From Lagopus muta (Eukaryota > Chordata > Aves > Galliformes > Phasianidae): 64,000 nucleotides of DNA. The DNA is taken from contig NC_064435.1 in assembly GCF_023343835.1 (NCBI RefSeq), positions 82,780,134 to 82,844,133 of the forward strand, read 5' to 3'. A program made the translations under genes and the position numbers. This document shows positions 36,727 through 51,330 of the stretch, piece after piece. Each line of letters begins with the position of its first letter. Within the stretch, counting starts at the first letter, position 1. The notes under the pieces were generated by a model. It was not told the DNA's origin. It saw only the letters and a program-made list of their open reading frames with translations, and made no database searches.

Positions 36727-39700
36727 TGTTCATATCCCACTACAGCTCCTGTCTCTAGCAGGCAGAGAATAAATAAAAGGCATTTGGCAGTGAGCTGCCA
36801 TCATCTTCTCACACTCCTAAGGTTGCTCGTAAATGCAGCCAGTCAACAACAAACTCACCCTCAAAAGCACCATGCTTTTCCAAACTGCCAGATAAATAAA
36901 ATGCCTTTTATTCCACGTGTTCTGCTGCTCGCTTTCCTGTTTAAGGTGGTGCTCTTACTCAGTATGATATTTAAAATGCATTTACCCTCACACATTTCAC
37001 ACAGAACTCATACTGTTGATGCTGATCCATGATGCACGCACTCAGAACCAGCAGTTCAGGGTCCAGATTTCTTTTGCAGAAGAGGTCCCTTATCCTCTAC
37101 ACACGAGAGAAGCTGAGCCATAACTATTTGCTTTGCATGCATACAAAACACTGTACCGAGTCTGTGATGGCAAACATCACATCACTATAATAATATAATA
37201 AAATAATACAATAAAGGCAATTAGTAGTCACTGGCACTGCAGAATGCACGTTAGTCAGTGTAGGCTAGGCATATATCTCACTCTCTAGAAGAAAAGGAGA
37301 GAGCCTTTTCTCTGATACCAGCAAAAAGCCTGCAAAGTGGTTGTGCTTTTATCTAAATTACAGTGTTAACTTCAAGAAATCTAAAATTCTCTGGAAAGGC
37401 TGACAATGTTCAAACAGCATCTTGGAGTTTTGTATGTTACTCTACAAGCATCAGGACAATGATGAGTGTAATAATGACAATAATAACAGTAATGGACAAG
37501 TAAGTTTTGGGTAATGGGAGCAGCAGAAAGGTGAAACTCAGGGTTAACATGTGGCTCTTGTTCACTTGGCATTTAGTCAGTGTGACACGGTTCAAATTTA
37601 ATGAATCTATTCTGTGTATATTTTATTCAAATTCTAGTGTGAATTTGAAATAATTCAAGCAAAGAACAGAACTGGGTCTCCTGCCTAACCATTTTAAAAT
37701 ATTCTAAGAAGTTATTAAGCATTTGCCTTTTATTGCAAAGCATATTTCTGCTTAAAGATCCAGGAAACATCCTTCCTTTTCTTCCATTGTTTGGAAATAC
37801 ATACCAGGTTCTGGGCTCTGCAGAAGCTTTCAGCAAAAAGCCATCTCAGACTTTGAACTAACCACATTCAAACAAAAAGGCATGAAAACAATCAGTAGAA
37901 CAGCCTTTTTCCTCCATGTGTGAATGAACGAGGTGGGTTTGTCTGGAGGCTGCCTGGAACAATTGTTTTGGCCATAACATCAGCAGGCTGAAATAACTAC
38001 CAGAAGAGCTGGGAAACATTCTGATGTTACCTCGGGCAATGCACCAGCCACTGATCCTGTACAGATTGGGATCCTGTTTGCCATGTGGCAGATCCGCCTT
38101 GAGCAGGTGGCACTGCAATGCAGGCACTTGGCTCATTCACCAAGGTGTGCTGCTGGCAGCTGTGCCCTTCTCTATCTCCTCGTGGATAGGAAAATGCAGC
38201 TTATCTAGATTAGACTGTGTACATGCTGAACACAGGAACAGAAGCTGTTTTTTCAGGGAAGATTCTGCTTTTAGAGCAGACCTTTTGTTGTCTGCGTACT
38301 GTGCTGGAATATATATAATGATTTCTGCTAGGCTGAAGTCTTCAGCACCTTCAGTGGTCAGGCACTGCCTGCCTGAGCCTGCTCCAATGACCATCATCTC
38401 CAGTAGCCCAGCTGAAGCCTCTGGTGCTCCCAGAGGGACACAAGAACTATAAAACCTTGCTGCCGGGTCACTGCACAGTGACAAACCTGCACTTCTGCTT
38501 TGCTGGCCCAGTTTCCCTCTGGAAAAGAAATGTTTACATGGTTTGCAAGTGACTACTGTTCTAATACGTGCAAATTACTTCAGAAAAAAGGAACATACCA
38601 TACATAGGAAACATATTCTTCTGAGTGCTGTAACTAGCAAATATAGAAACAATTTATAGCATATAGTTGGCTTTTAATTTGCTTTATTGTCCCTTTACGT
38701 TTGTTATTTCCTGGTCATTATGGCGCATTCACTCCTCCTACAGTAATACTACAGCTATCACACAATTCTCCATAGCCCTCACTATGTTTCAAGGATAGAT
38801 CAAAACAGGGATATTAAAAAGATAACAATGAAAAATAATCGCTGAAAAATAATATTTTTAAGATCTATTATTACTATTAACTCCTGTCATCACAATGACA
38901 TCTGGTTTGGGAGCACTATTTGCTCATACAGTTCAGGTACAGAAGGAAGTAGAGTTCCTTGATACAACTTCAAGTCAATACAAGCCAGTGACTTTATTAC
39001 ACTGAGTCATTCTTTCATTAACCTTTGTACACTCAGCATCTGATGGTGAAAGCAAAAGCATCATCCTGAGCGTTCTATTTGAACAAGTACTACTGTTGGA
39101 TTGTAATGGAAACCTGAGTCATAAATCTGAGATGCAAATTCAAACTTCTGCAATGTTGGAGGACACACCAAAGTCAAAGGCTTTTTTCCCTCCCACCTCT
39201 AGAAGTGCCACACCTCCTCCAGATCCTTACGTCTTCATCAGTTATTCAAAATGAGATACTTAAAAGATGGGCTCAAAGATTCCTCTTTTCTCATACTGGT
39301 TTGCCTGGAGTCCCACTGAAACAAACAGACCTGACGTTAGGATATAAACCATTAATTTTTCATGGTAATGCTATGCAATACTGTGTGTTTACAACTATTT
39401 TTACAAGGCACTTCTCTGATAAACCAGACCCCTTGAGACACTGCTTTTCCAATCAGCCACCTTCACTCAACTAGTAGGTGGAAGATGGAAGAACATCTTT
39501 ATAACTTTTTCAAAGAAACAGGGAAGAAAAGGAGAGATGAATTAGTTCATAAAATATTCTTGCAGTTTGTAAGAGGCTTAGACAGAAAGCACACAGTGCA
39601 GTAGGAAAGACACTAGCCACAGACAGAATAGGAGGAAAAATACTGTCCTGAATTAGAAATGATCGAAGATGGGAAAAAATCCAAGACGCAATTGGAAGAA

Positions 39701-40019
39701 ATAAATGGTCAGTGGACAAATGTCCTCCTTATGTTCTGTGTATGTTCATCATGTGGCACAGAAGTGACATGCCGGTGACATGGAGGTAGAGAAATCATTC
39801 TCCATTTACGTCCTGGGACAGTGAGGTGAAGGATAAGGAAGGTTGAGTTACAGGCTGATCTAATGAGAGCTCCACCAGACATCATATGCTGCAACAGAGT
39901 TCCAGAGGAACACCAGCAGAAAAATCAAAGTTGCACCTTCTCCTTCACTCCTCGTGGCCCAGCTCCCATCCTCCCTGCTAGCTGTCAGAGAAGGAGCATA
40001 CAGTCCTGACAATTGTATA

Positions 40020-40440
40020 TGACACTGTCGTATACAGAGACATTGCCATGTGTGGGACACTGCCACCTCCACCTATGGTGACATTGCTGTCACTGTGTGT
40101 GGTGATACTGCCATCTCTGTGTATGGGGGCATGGTCACCTCCATGTAGGGGACACAGCACCCCCTCGTATGGAAACAATGTCACCCCCATGTATGGGGAC
40201 ATTGCCACCATCATGGATAGAGATATTCCCATAGGGAAGCAATGTCACCATCACATAGGGATATTCCCACGTGTGGGGACATGGCCACCACTGTCTGTGG
40301 GGACATGCCACCGCCATATATGGAGACATTATCACCATCCTAATATAGGGACATTGCCACTGTCATGTATAGGGATGTTCCCATGTGTGTGACCCCTGAT
40401 CACCCCCATGTATGGAGACACTGCCATTCTCAAACCCATG
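40020..40440 (+). repeat. Degenerate minisatellite, period about 25-27 bases
   Basis: Imperfect tandem units of the form CCATGTATGGGGACATTGCC, each followed by a short ACC/ATC-rich spacer, repeat more than a dozen times with many substitutions and small indels. The repeat explains the similar frames seen here on both strands (GDIVSI- and ATIMDRD-like). Confidence 0.75.
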
Positions 40441-43400
40441 ATGAGCATTTTCAAGTGTATCATGAAATACAGCCCTGGCAGTCAGTGTCTCATCTGTTCA
40501 AAGGAAAACATTTTTCTTGCATGCTCACATGCTACTGAACAACAGCAACTTGCTTTACTCCAGTATCAGAAACTCAACTGCAACATTTGCCCCTCCGCCA
40601 TATTCTCAGGGCTTATGCTACTTCTCAGAACATTACAACAATGTAGACAGGTCATTCTTATGATGAGCTCTGTGTAACCAATGATAGTAGTACTTCCTGA
40701 TGCTTTAAAGCTGTATCCTTCCTATGCCTGACTGCTCATATGTAATGAACAGGAACTACAGGCAAAGCTTAGTGAGACAAAGCCCAGTGCCAGCCGACCT
40801 TTTGGCAGATCCCAACCACTGTTGGGCTGTTCTGGTGCTGTGTATGTACCCTGTCTGAAACTCTGTGCTCTGGGAAACCTTCAGCATGCTCCTCATCAAG
40901 AAAGAAAATTGCTTTTTCACAAGCGTAATTAATTATTAATACATGCGAGGAGGAAGACATCATGCTTAGAGAGCTTGGAAAGCCGTGTTTGTGGAGAAGT
41001 CGAGAGGTCTGCTAGCTCTCTGTGTCTCTAATCTGCTTAGATGCATCAGGGGACAGATTCCAGCAAACCCATTGAGCTGGATTACATTAGGGCAGGTCTC
41101 AGCTTGCATATTGTTAGAGGGTTATTTGCCTTTGCCACTTTCAAATGCTATTTTAAAATAGTGTCAGGTGCTCTTTTACAAGCAGGACGCTGAGCACGTT
41201 CAGTATTCAGTCCATGCTCAGGCTCCTCAGCCTCAGCAACGTGTGCCAGGTGCACTTGCCGAGTGTTAGCTGACTGATACACAGGGAGGGGAGAAAAACC
41301 ACAAACAGCTGCATCTGTCTACGTGGAAAGGAAGTGAGAAGGCAGTTGTCAGCATTACACAACTTCTAGGGCTCCTTTACTCAGAGAAAAGTTCTCACTG
41401 ACGTGGCTACTAGATACAGATTTTGGGTGTAGTCTCAACCCATCTGTGTTGGGAAGGAGCTCAGGGAAAGCTGATCTGACTGGTCAGAGTCCTCTCTGAG
41501 CCAATGTTACTGCTGTACACGAAGGAGTAACCCTTACAGAAGAGTGATGGGAAGAGCAGGAGGATGAAAGTCCAAGTGGAAGACTCACTGGTAGTATCCA
41601 CCCAAAGCCAGCCTGTGTCAGTAATGGTAGGAAATGCTCCTCAGAGTTCCTTGAGAAAATTCTGTGTTGCTGGGTGTGTGAATACAGAACTGTAATCAGT
41701 ATGAGGATAAAAAGTGCTATCAGCTGCCAAATGCATCCTGAGGGTATAGATGGATAGAGAACATTCTTAATGAATGTTACAGTCTAATATGTCTGTTAAC
41801 CCTGACAGCAGTGGAAAAAACTGAGTCTTGGCAGCACATTATAGACTCTTGCACCTCCTGAAACATAACTTCTGTACTCTTCTAAGCTACTACTCAAGTC
41901 CAACCAGTATTCCTTGGCTTTTCCAGGTCAGATAGCTACCGAGATCTGTCAGGAGCTCCAAGCTCCCTCCTACACAGCCAGTCGCAGTGCACTTGAGGTG
42001 GCTACACAGCTTGATCTCCTTTTAGAAAAGCAATTCTGACAGTGTTTCCTTCTTATCCCATAAGAAGGTGTTTAACATCCTCACTCGCTGGATTTCTCTT
42101 GGATATACAACACAATTTGTCTTCCTTTTCCATAGCACCTTACCACTAGACAAGAGATCTACAGCTCATTAAAGATTAAATAATGACCAGCTTTGTATTT
42201 CCTACAGAAACACGTTCCAGCATCATCACATCCTTGTATGAAAAACGAAAAGAGCTAAAATCCAGTTGAAAAACAGAATTGAATCGTAAGTAAAATTGCT
42301 ACACAACCACAAAAAGGATGCCAGAAGACAACCAAATGCCAAATGTCCAGGCCTCACCTGGAGTTTTGGCAGCCTGTGAAGCATCTAATACCTTACCCCT
42401 GCAGCCACTGCCTGCAGCAAACACCTCCCCAGTCAGGACACTTAGGTGTCCAAATGTCCTTTCATAGCCTGACAGTCTCTTTAGTGAGGAACAGGGGTGC
42501 CACAACAAAGACAGATTTCATTCACATAGTAGAGAAGAGTTATTTCTCATAATGTGGGACCACATTTTATAAGAAAATGATTTATTTTTGAGGTTGTTAA
42601 TTTCTTATTTTGCACTGTGATCTAATGTAGCATTTTCCTTTCCTCCCTGGGACCACACTGGTTATTATTTATTTATAGAGCCCATAAAAATGGGCAAGAC
42701 ATTAAAAAAAAAAAAAAAGATATGGGAAAGGTGTGGTTTTCTCCTCCAGTGCTGACAGTCTAACTTTAGATGTGATGAGATAAAGTTGGAGTGAGAGAAG
42801 AGAGGAGGCTGACGTGGGCTCCTGGACATAGATATAGCCCAAGTACATTTTAGACGTTCAAATTCTATAATAATACTGTTGATTCACAGGAAATCATCAC
42901 TTGGCCACCGTAAACTCAGATATAGCTTGGAAATCAGTAACTTTCTCATCTCTTTGTCCAGCAGTTCTGAAAAATTTTATTGCAAGCCATCTTCACGTTG
43001 GTTTTTGCTCCTCCCTTCTCTGTTGTGAAACAAAAAATAATGTTAATGGCTCGTTAAATCCTACCTTTATTATTCAAAATACCAGGAAAGGCAAATTTCA
43101 GAAAGCAACAGTGATTTTGTGTCCCTTTGTTGATGGACTCAGAGTTTTAAACGCAACATAATGTGACACAGAAGCCAACTCTGAAATCAGAAGTGAGAAG
43201 AAGAACAATCAGACAAATAAAAGCAAAATTTAAACTTAACACCTGGCTTTTCTGGGAGAAAAGCATGCATCTCTGTGGCGCTCACAAAGAGAACGCTGCA
43301 AGAGCTGAAGAGCAGCACATGGTACAATAAAAGTCCAAATGAGAGATTTGGATGAAGTTATGTTATAGACAGAACTGCAGGAAAAGAAATGGAAGGATCT

Positions 43401-46400
43401 CAATATGATGTAGCTGTGCAGACCAGAGAGAGGGAAGGATAACAAAAAGTAATCTCTACCAAGGCAGACTGGAAGGGTGGTTTCTGACATGGAGTCAAAC
43501 AATGAAGAATATTTGGGTAAGGAGTAGAAAGAAGTGCAAAACAAATTAGCATGCTCCAGCTTCTCCTTAATCTGAAGGGGGTTTAATTATATGAAGGCCA
43601 GCTGCAGTAAACAACCCACAGTATACCACTTCATGCTGCTTACCACCCTAACCACACAAATTTGCCATATTTTTTGTTAAATTAAATACATCGAGTCATA
43701 TTTCACTATCCACAACAAGCTTTGCGTCACATGAATTCCATCTTCATTGTCTTTTTAATTAGCTTAATTACAACTTATAAAGATGTCTGCTTTGTCCAAA
43801 AAGCCATGCAAATAATTTCTGTGCAGCTGTGAGAGTGAACTCAACATTTTGCAAGAGAAGCACGTGCCAAAGAGCAAACATATACTGCTGAGAGTGGCTC
43901 TCACATCACCTGTACTGCAGAATGTGACAACTTGCTCACACTCAAAAACCACAGCACTTCGTTATTAGATAATTAGATTCCAGCTAATTAAATGGTATGT
44001 CCAGATTAATGAATAAACCATACCTCAGCATTGAGCTATCCTCAGGTTTTTGTTGGTGTGGGTTCAGCTCTTGGGAATTGCCTGTTGCATTATTCCGCCA
44101 TGCCACCAGCTACAAGAGTGGCTGGGGTATCACAGGGCCCTACATTGCCAGTATGGCCTTCATGCCTACTTCTGTCTCCCCCCAGGCAAGGCTTACCATG
44201 CTGGCTCAGCTCTAAGCTGCATCCTGCTGTTTGTCTGTGGCAGGCAAGCAGCAGCACTGCTTTGGAGCCATCCAGCGTGCTGGTGATAAGTGGTTTGCAG
44301 AGTCCTTTCTGCCAGTTGTTCTTGGCAAATGGGGTGGGGAAGACTATTGTTGTTGCTGGCTGTTATCTCTGCTTCTGAGACCACTTGGCAGAGGCACAAA
44401 TCCATCTCTCTGGTGTGGAAACAAGCTGCTGGATGCTGGATGAGTCAACTCATTAATAAACAAAGAGTTACAAAGGAAACGGGTATTGGTCTTAGCAAAA
44501 TAAATGCATAAAAAGTTTATTGGATGCTGTGGTGTTTGTCCTACTCGGCATGACACTGTTTTATCTCGGGCCCCAGCCTTCCTATTAAAAAATGGGGAAG
44601 TTAGTACTTTATCAAATCTTAATCAGCTTAAATGTTGATATATTACTTACATAGCATGGAAAGTATTTTCTGTATTGTTACTGATGAAGGTGGGTTATTT
44701 TTAGTTGTTACTTTTATATCTTCTTCTCTGTTTCTAAAGCTTCTGTGCAGAATGCACTGTTGGTATGAAAAACCTACCAGGTTCTGTCACTTACCCTATT
44801 TCCATTGAGGAATCCAAGCCAGATGCTCAGCAGGAAGCTCAGTACCCAAGTATTAAAACTCTCATACTTACATTTTTTCTTACAGCAGCACTGGTACAGC
44901 CTCACACATTAAGTTCTTCAAAAAGCAAAGCTTATTTATAGTCAACATTTATTAAGCAAGAGCAAGAAAGTACTACAAGTTTAGCAGAGGAGCCACCTTG
45001 CCTTTCAGTACCTTTGCAAGAAAAATTTATTCCAAGTCCCCAGAAAGTCTGTCTAATTGTGTTGATGTATTTGCTTCACAGAAAAAGTGGGATTCTTTGC
45101 ATCTTCCCAGCTGACTCTCCCTCTGTCTCCCAAATCATCCCAGCTCACGGTTACCCACCTACCACTGTGCAAAGGCTTGCAAGATGCAAAGCCATCTCGT
45201 CTCCCACAGAGTATTTCTGACAGACAACACTGGCTTGGTTTGTTCTTTCTGCCTAATATTCACCAACAAGTTTAACTCTGGAAGTAAATCACATTCTCAC
45301 AGGAGAATGCATTCTTCTCATATAGCATGTTATGAAATACATCTATACCTGCATCTACCTAGAAAAACAGCTAGCAGGAAGAGGAGAGGGGATTCTTAAA
45401 GAAAGAAAAGAATGCAGCAGCTGAGTTTTGCTAAAACACTGTTGTTGTTTTTTTAATGCTTTCCTATTCCAATTAGTTACCTAACTAATTGTGAATAACC
45501 TAGCAACCGTTACATAAACATGTTTAAACAGTTTCTTTCACACCATAAGTAAAATCCACGTACTAAAGCTGAATCTGATGAGATGCCCTCATCTGCATGA
45601 TGAGACATTGTTGTGCAGAGAAGGGTACTCAAAAATTAGGAAAGGTCACGATCAAAAAAGCTAGAGGAAAGTTTGCTAAATGGCACCTTTCAAATGAAGG
45701 GTGGGCAATTTTCCCAGAACATTTCACCTGGAAAGAAGCAGTCAGTCAATAGCAGCCCGTAGAATGGACTAATCGACTGCATGTTATGTCAAAATCAATT
45801 CCTTTAATCAGTTTCAAAATAGATACAATTAGTTTTTTCTCTTGATTCTTGAATAAAGAAATGTGAATAGACATTATTTATTTTCTCTGCACCATTTGCT
45901 ATATTAAAGACTCATTCTTAACTCTTCAACTTAGACCTCCCAAGGTTTCTCCCTACATACTTCTATCTATTTTCACTGTCATTTTCTTTTCCCATCTCAA
46001 CCCAATCCCATCTGAGATCAAGCAATCTGTGTGCAGTAGTCTATGTGAATGCACACTGCATATCATGTTGTTTTATTTCAGTATTGCTCTCCAATCTTGT
46101 CTTAGTACTACTTAACTCCTCATAAAATTATTTGCCACCCAGGCAAGAACTGAAGAGATGTTTTCACTCAATTTTTCACAGCAGCATGCATATCTTTTTC
46201 CCTGGGCGATTTCAATTAATTTAAATACCAGTAGGTATAAATAGTCAAAATTGTTCTCCCAGTTGCTTTACTCCATGATCAAAGGTCCAATATCATGCCT
46301 TTGTTAGGTCCTTCTCATCCTTTCTAAACGCAACTGAGTCATTTTTTGTCATGTGTTGACTTTGCCACCCCATCGTTTGTGTGCCTTTCCTCCAAATCAA

Positions 46401-48350
46401 ATATTAGACAGCACCAGCACCAGTACAAGACTTGGGGAAGTCTGCTTGACCTTACTTAAACTTTCGTTCAAGTCTGAGACCTCCTGCCATAAAGTAAATC
46501 AAAGTGACCTTTTCAAATTCATGAACAAACAAATAAATAAATACATAGAACTCAGCTCTGCCACCCCTGGCTTATCCTCGGAGAAAAAACACAGCCCAGG
46601 ATGAGGAGAGTGAAAGAGGAATGCTAGAGAACACTTCTCTACAGTGTCCAACACAGGAGAGGAGAGCAAGGTGGGAAATAGGAGGAGAGAATGTGCCCCT
46701 ATTTCTTGGCTCTACCACTGCCACACTGCATGGTGTCAGAGGGGACTGACCACTGCTGTAAGTACACATATCCTAGAGATCTCCTTTCCACTGCGTGCAA
46801 ACATACCCACTGCCAAGCAGCTCATGTGAAACGCAAAAAACAAGTCATAAAAATGAAAAGAAATTAAAAATAAGTGGGGGAAAAAAAAAAAAAAGGCTCA
46901 AATGCTCCAATCCTCCCAGGTATAATTACAGAAAATAACAACAAAAATGAGGTGGCTTCTGGCATTTTTGGTGTTCTGAAGCATTTACTGTTTTGAGTCT
47001 GGACTGCGGTAACGCGTAGGACGCATAAACAACCATGTTGGCCAACCAGATGGGCACACGATCTGCTAATTGGGGAAAGTCTGCCCCAGGATCCGGCCAC
47101 GGTTGACTGCAAAACAGCCCCCAGAAAGTCAATTTTTATTTCCTTTTTTTTTATTATTTTAAAATACTGGCTGAACCAGTCATCTAGAAAATTAAACTAA
47201 TATGCATTTGATAGGGCAAAAGAAAATTCCTTTCTGAATATGTATTACCTTTCATCATGTCTCTACAGCATTTAATAGCAAGAACCACAGGGAAAGAATC
47301 TACAGACTTTAGACTTAGAAGCAGTAGTAGAGATTATAGAGATCCTAGGAGTAAGATGTTATACTTATCATAAAATGCAGCCTATCCAGTGAGGTATTCA
47401 GGGAACAAACAAACAAACCCACTGACCTGGGATGCAGAACACAGTTACGTGTTGGAAAGATGTATGATTTCACACCTTTCCTTTTCTTTTGAATAGTACA
47501 GAAAATAAATTTTCAGGCTTCTTGACTCAATTATTTGTAGTGTAAGAATGTAATTATTTGTAGTTGAAGATTGTTTTCCACTGACATTAAAATATCCTGA
47601 ACAGATAATAAATTACACTGCAATAAGCTGTACAATTGCTTTAAGAAATAGATTACCCATGGTTTCAGAACTGTATATCCTACAGCATATTTATTTTCAA
47701 GGAAGTTAACACTTGAATCAACAATCTCATTTTAGTTGTTTATCGTTAAGTTCAGTCAAAGATTTAGCAAAACATCTACACAGGTATTACTTACTGAGCT
47801 CTCTGGTTATGCTTTTTCCTCTGTCTTCTGTAATGGAGGGAGGCTCTGATTTGCAGTCTGGGTTTAAATTTGTGCATGCCTAATAGCACACGCAGAGGAT
47901 TATGCAGATATAACTGCATACTTGTAATTGTGAAAGGCAGTAAGTGAAATCATGTTCCACATTGTAAATTATGACCTTTTGATTAAACATCTGTTACCAG
48001 CTTAATGGCCACCAGAGGTGTGTTAGTAATAGAAATTGTTTATTATCGCTTTCTCCTGTCAAATTTGGATTGCCAGCTCAGGAAGGAGCTGCAAGGAAAT
48101 AAAAGAATAGTAGCTAAAGAAGCAGACCACGCAGCCCTACAGCAGGGTGGCATCCCATCAGTCTGAGGTCATTTGACAAGAATGGGGCTGAAGCCTGTTG
48201 GGCTCCACTAATACAGCTGTGGAAGCTATTAGCCAGGCTGAGTATAGAAACCAAAGCAAAAATAGCAGTGACACCTTCATATATCCCTGTTTCTGCATTG
48301 AGGGCTGGCAGGTAGGAAAGGAAAAGAGCAGACTTATTTTAGCTTTAGAG

Positions 48351-48376
48351 TTTTTTTTTTGTTTTTTTTTTTTTTT
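48351..48376 (+). repeat. Poly(T) tract
   Basis: Twenty-five T interrupted by one G at 48361. On the minus strand this is a poly(A), possibly from an old retroposon, but no element body is recognisable. Confidence 0.8.
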
Positions 48377-48877
48377 CTGAACATGTAAAAGTCACTGTAC
48401 TTCTCAAAATGGGTAAGCCTCCTGTGTTGTTTAGGTCGTTCTATGAGGTAGTTCACCCTGTCCAAATGATCCCTTGTAGATGCTGAGTCCACCTGAAGAT
48501 GCCAAGTACAAAGCGGAGCATTGCAATGTCTGCAGGGCCTGCTGCTGGGGCTTGCACAGCTGCCCCAAGAGGGGGTGGGGTGAGTTGGGCACCTTCTCTC
48601 AAAAGAGTAACAAGAGAAAAACATAGAAAAGCTATATGATACATGTATCTTCTCATTAAATCAGAATGATCACCTTTCAAATTAAATATAGTTTCCATAT
48701 TTCCCACTTAAGGCCGCTTTCTTCAAATTTCATCCAGAAGAAAGAATGAGAGCAGGTGCCATTAGGAGCTTCTGGATTTAATAGTGTTTGGTTTGGATGT
48801 GCACTGTGTTGCACAATTTTGCACATGTAGGACAAATATAACAGACAAAGGTTCCCTGTGCTACCTTGCTAAATCAT

Positions 48878-48980
48878 AATCATAGAGTCATAGAACGGCC
48901 TGGGTTGAAAAGGACCTCAAAGATCATCTAGTTTCAATCTCCCTGCTGTGTGCAGGGTTGCCAGCCACCAGACCTAAAAA
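48878..48980 (-). repeat. CR1 LINE 3'-end fragment
   Basis: AATCATAGAGTCATAGAACG, then GGCCTGGGTTGAAAAGGACC and a CTCAAAGATCATCTAG block, ending near GTTGCCAGCCACCAGACC. This is a reverse-oriented CR1 3' end of about 100 bases. Confidence 0.9.
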
Positions 48981-50869
48981 GCTTCCCTTTGGATCAAAGG
49001 GCACATTTCTTCAGAAGTACTTTCCACCTGCTTGGTTTTTAAACACCAAAAGCGAGCTCTTCAAGAGCATTAGGAGCATCAACTCCCTCCCCCAGGAGCA
49101 GCACTACACTTTCATGTATACCTACACAATATCTATTTTGGGGTTCAAGTTTGCAATCCTACCTACGAATTACTCCTACTGAATTAAGTGATGAGTAAGC
49201 TGAGAGTTACATTTGACAAAGAATCTGCACAAGCAGTATCTGAGCGCATATTTACTTTTTTTCCCTTTCACTGACCAAAAAGTGCATGAAATAACTGCAG
49301 ACAGTAGATGTAACCAGACATTTCAGACTGAAAAGATGCCAAGATAATATCAGTAATAACTGCTTGCACTGAGATGCAAGATAGGTGAAGATGTTTTTTC
49401 ACTACTCAGTTATTTCAGTTCATTTTCCTGTTATGGTGTGGTTCACATACTATCCCTGTTTTATTTCACAGAGGTAAACTGGCAAAATAATGATGTATGT
49501 ATATGCATATACATCGTTAGTACGCTTTCCTACCTCTGAATAAGTTCAGTTCAGGGTGCTTTGCTGTCAGGTTCCTGTTCCTCCTCATGCAATTGATGTA
49601 GTTGCTGCTGAAAGCTCATTAAGAAAGAAACTCTGCCTGTCGCCTGACAAAGGAGGATGTAAAAGTGCTCCATTGTTCCCGCTCTGTAGAAAAACAATAT
49701 GCCACAGCCAGACCCCGCTCCCAGCCGTGCCAAGTGCGTGCTAATTTATTACCTCTGGATGTCTGATTCCAAGTGAAGGAAACTGGAATGTCATACCTTC
49801 ATTCAGAACACCATCTCATGGAATTATTTTTTCCGGATTCCTGGGAAGTTAAAATATTTGAGAAGAATATCAGGAACTGTTGTTTTAGCCTGTTTGGTGA
49901 GTAGATAATTGCCTTCCAACTCCACTCTTTCAGGAAATGATGTGAGTGTCGCATTGTTCCTAGACGGGGGCAGCGATGTTTTTTAACAAGACGCACACAT
50001 ATATATTTTTAAAAGAAACAAAACACAACAAAAACATGCAGCCTAAGCCACTGCACCGGCCCAGACTGATTGAAGCTGGTGCAGATAAGAGGTTGGCCCA
50101 GACGACTTGTCCGCATTTCACATAACTAAGAGCATTCTTTAGCGGGGATGTAAGCAACGCTTTTTGTTGAAGGAGAAAAGAAGTCCAAAACAAAACCCTT
50201 TATGATGTGGGAGTAAAAAGCTCATTCTGTTAAGTGATATCAAACATGACCAGAAAAGGCCCTAGGGAGAAATTAATACTTTTTTATTGGATTCTTTGGA
50301 ACAAACTAGCCTGGGAACTTGAAAGCACAGGGAACGTGCACGTGGAAATCACGTCATATATGAAGAATAATTTCTTAGCGTGTGAAAATTATTTGGAAAT
50401 ACTTTTCAGCTGAAGTTTCTCTTTATGGCAGCTATTTCAAAAGGAGCATACTGAGGCAATGACCCACGGTAGCACTAATACAATAGCTGCTGGATAACCT
50501 CCTTGCACAGTTCTGTGGTCTTAGGCCAGCCCTGTGTTTACAGGGAAAAAATAATCAGCAATGAAACTCAGAACCAGAGGCTAAGGCTGAGCACCTTACT
50601 TGATTTTTATTGAAGACAATTTCAAAGTTCCAACCCAGTTTTTGAGTTCCAATTTAGCTTTTGCTAATAGTAAAACTGAGACTCAATAAAGAGGAAACCA
50701 CTATTTTGTTTTTAGGAAAGACTGCAAACGGTGAAAGGAGTGGCATACAGAAACTCTGTCTGGACTTCTCATGCCCTGCTTTTGCCATGGCACTTCTCCG
50801 CAACTTACTTCTTTCAGATACTAGCAAACTGGCTTTTACATTTTGTGATCCTTTGGTGATGCTGACCAC

Positions 50870-51330
50870 CACCTCAAGTGAAGAATACCAACCACTACCA
50901 GGTGGTGTTCCAGACCCCTCATCTTTGCGGCCCTCTGTTGGACTCCCTCTAGGAGATCCCTATCTTTCTTGAATGGAGGAGCCCAGAACTGGACACTGTA
51001 TTCCAGATGCAGCCACACCAGGGCAGAGTAGAGTGGGAAGATCGCCTCCCTTGACCTGCTGGCCATGCTCTTTTTGATGCACCCCCAGGATTGGCCTTCT
51101 AGGACACAAGGGCACACTGCTGGCTCATCACCAACCTGTTGTCCACCAGGATCCCCAGGTCCTTCTCTGCAGAGCTCCTTTCCAGCAGGTCAGCCCATAA
51201 CCTGTACTGATGTGTGCAGTTCTTCCTCCCAAGGTGCAAGACACTACACTTGCTCCCGCTGAACCTCATCACATTCCTCTCTGCCCAACACTCCTCTCTA
51301 TCCAGGTCTCCGTCATTCATTTCCTCCCTT
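50870..51330 (-). repeat. CR1 LINE fragment with ORF2 C-terminal remnant
   Basis: On the minus strand the sequence reads in pieces as the C-terminal part of CR1 ORF2: WAERNVMRFSGSKCSVLHLG, then [18 protein letters not shown], a frame change, then [20 protein letters not shown] and [19 protein letters not shown]. Frameshifts break it and the reverse transcriptase core is missing. Unlike most copies here it lacks the extreme 3' end. Confidence 0.9.

Noticed and set aside
38024..38484. Overlapping 142-codon (+) and 115-codon (-) frames in the intergenic region
   Set aside because: No recognised family, no splice or promoter context, and both strands are open over the same bases, as expected occasionally by chance.
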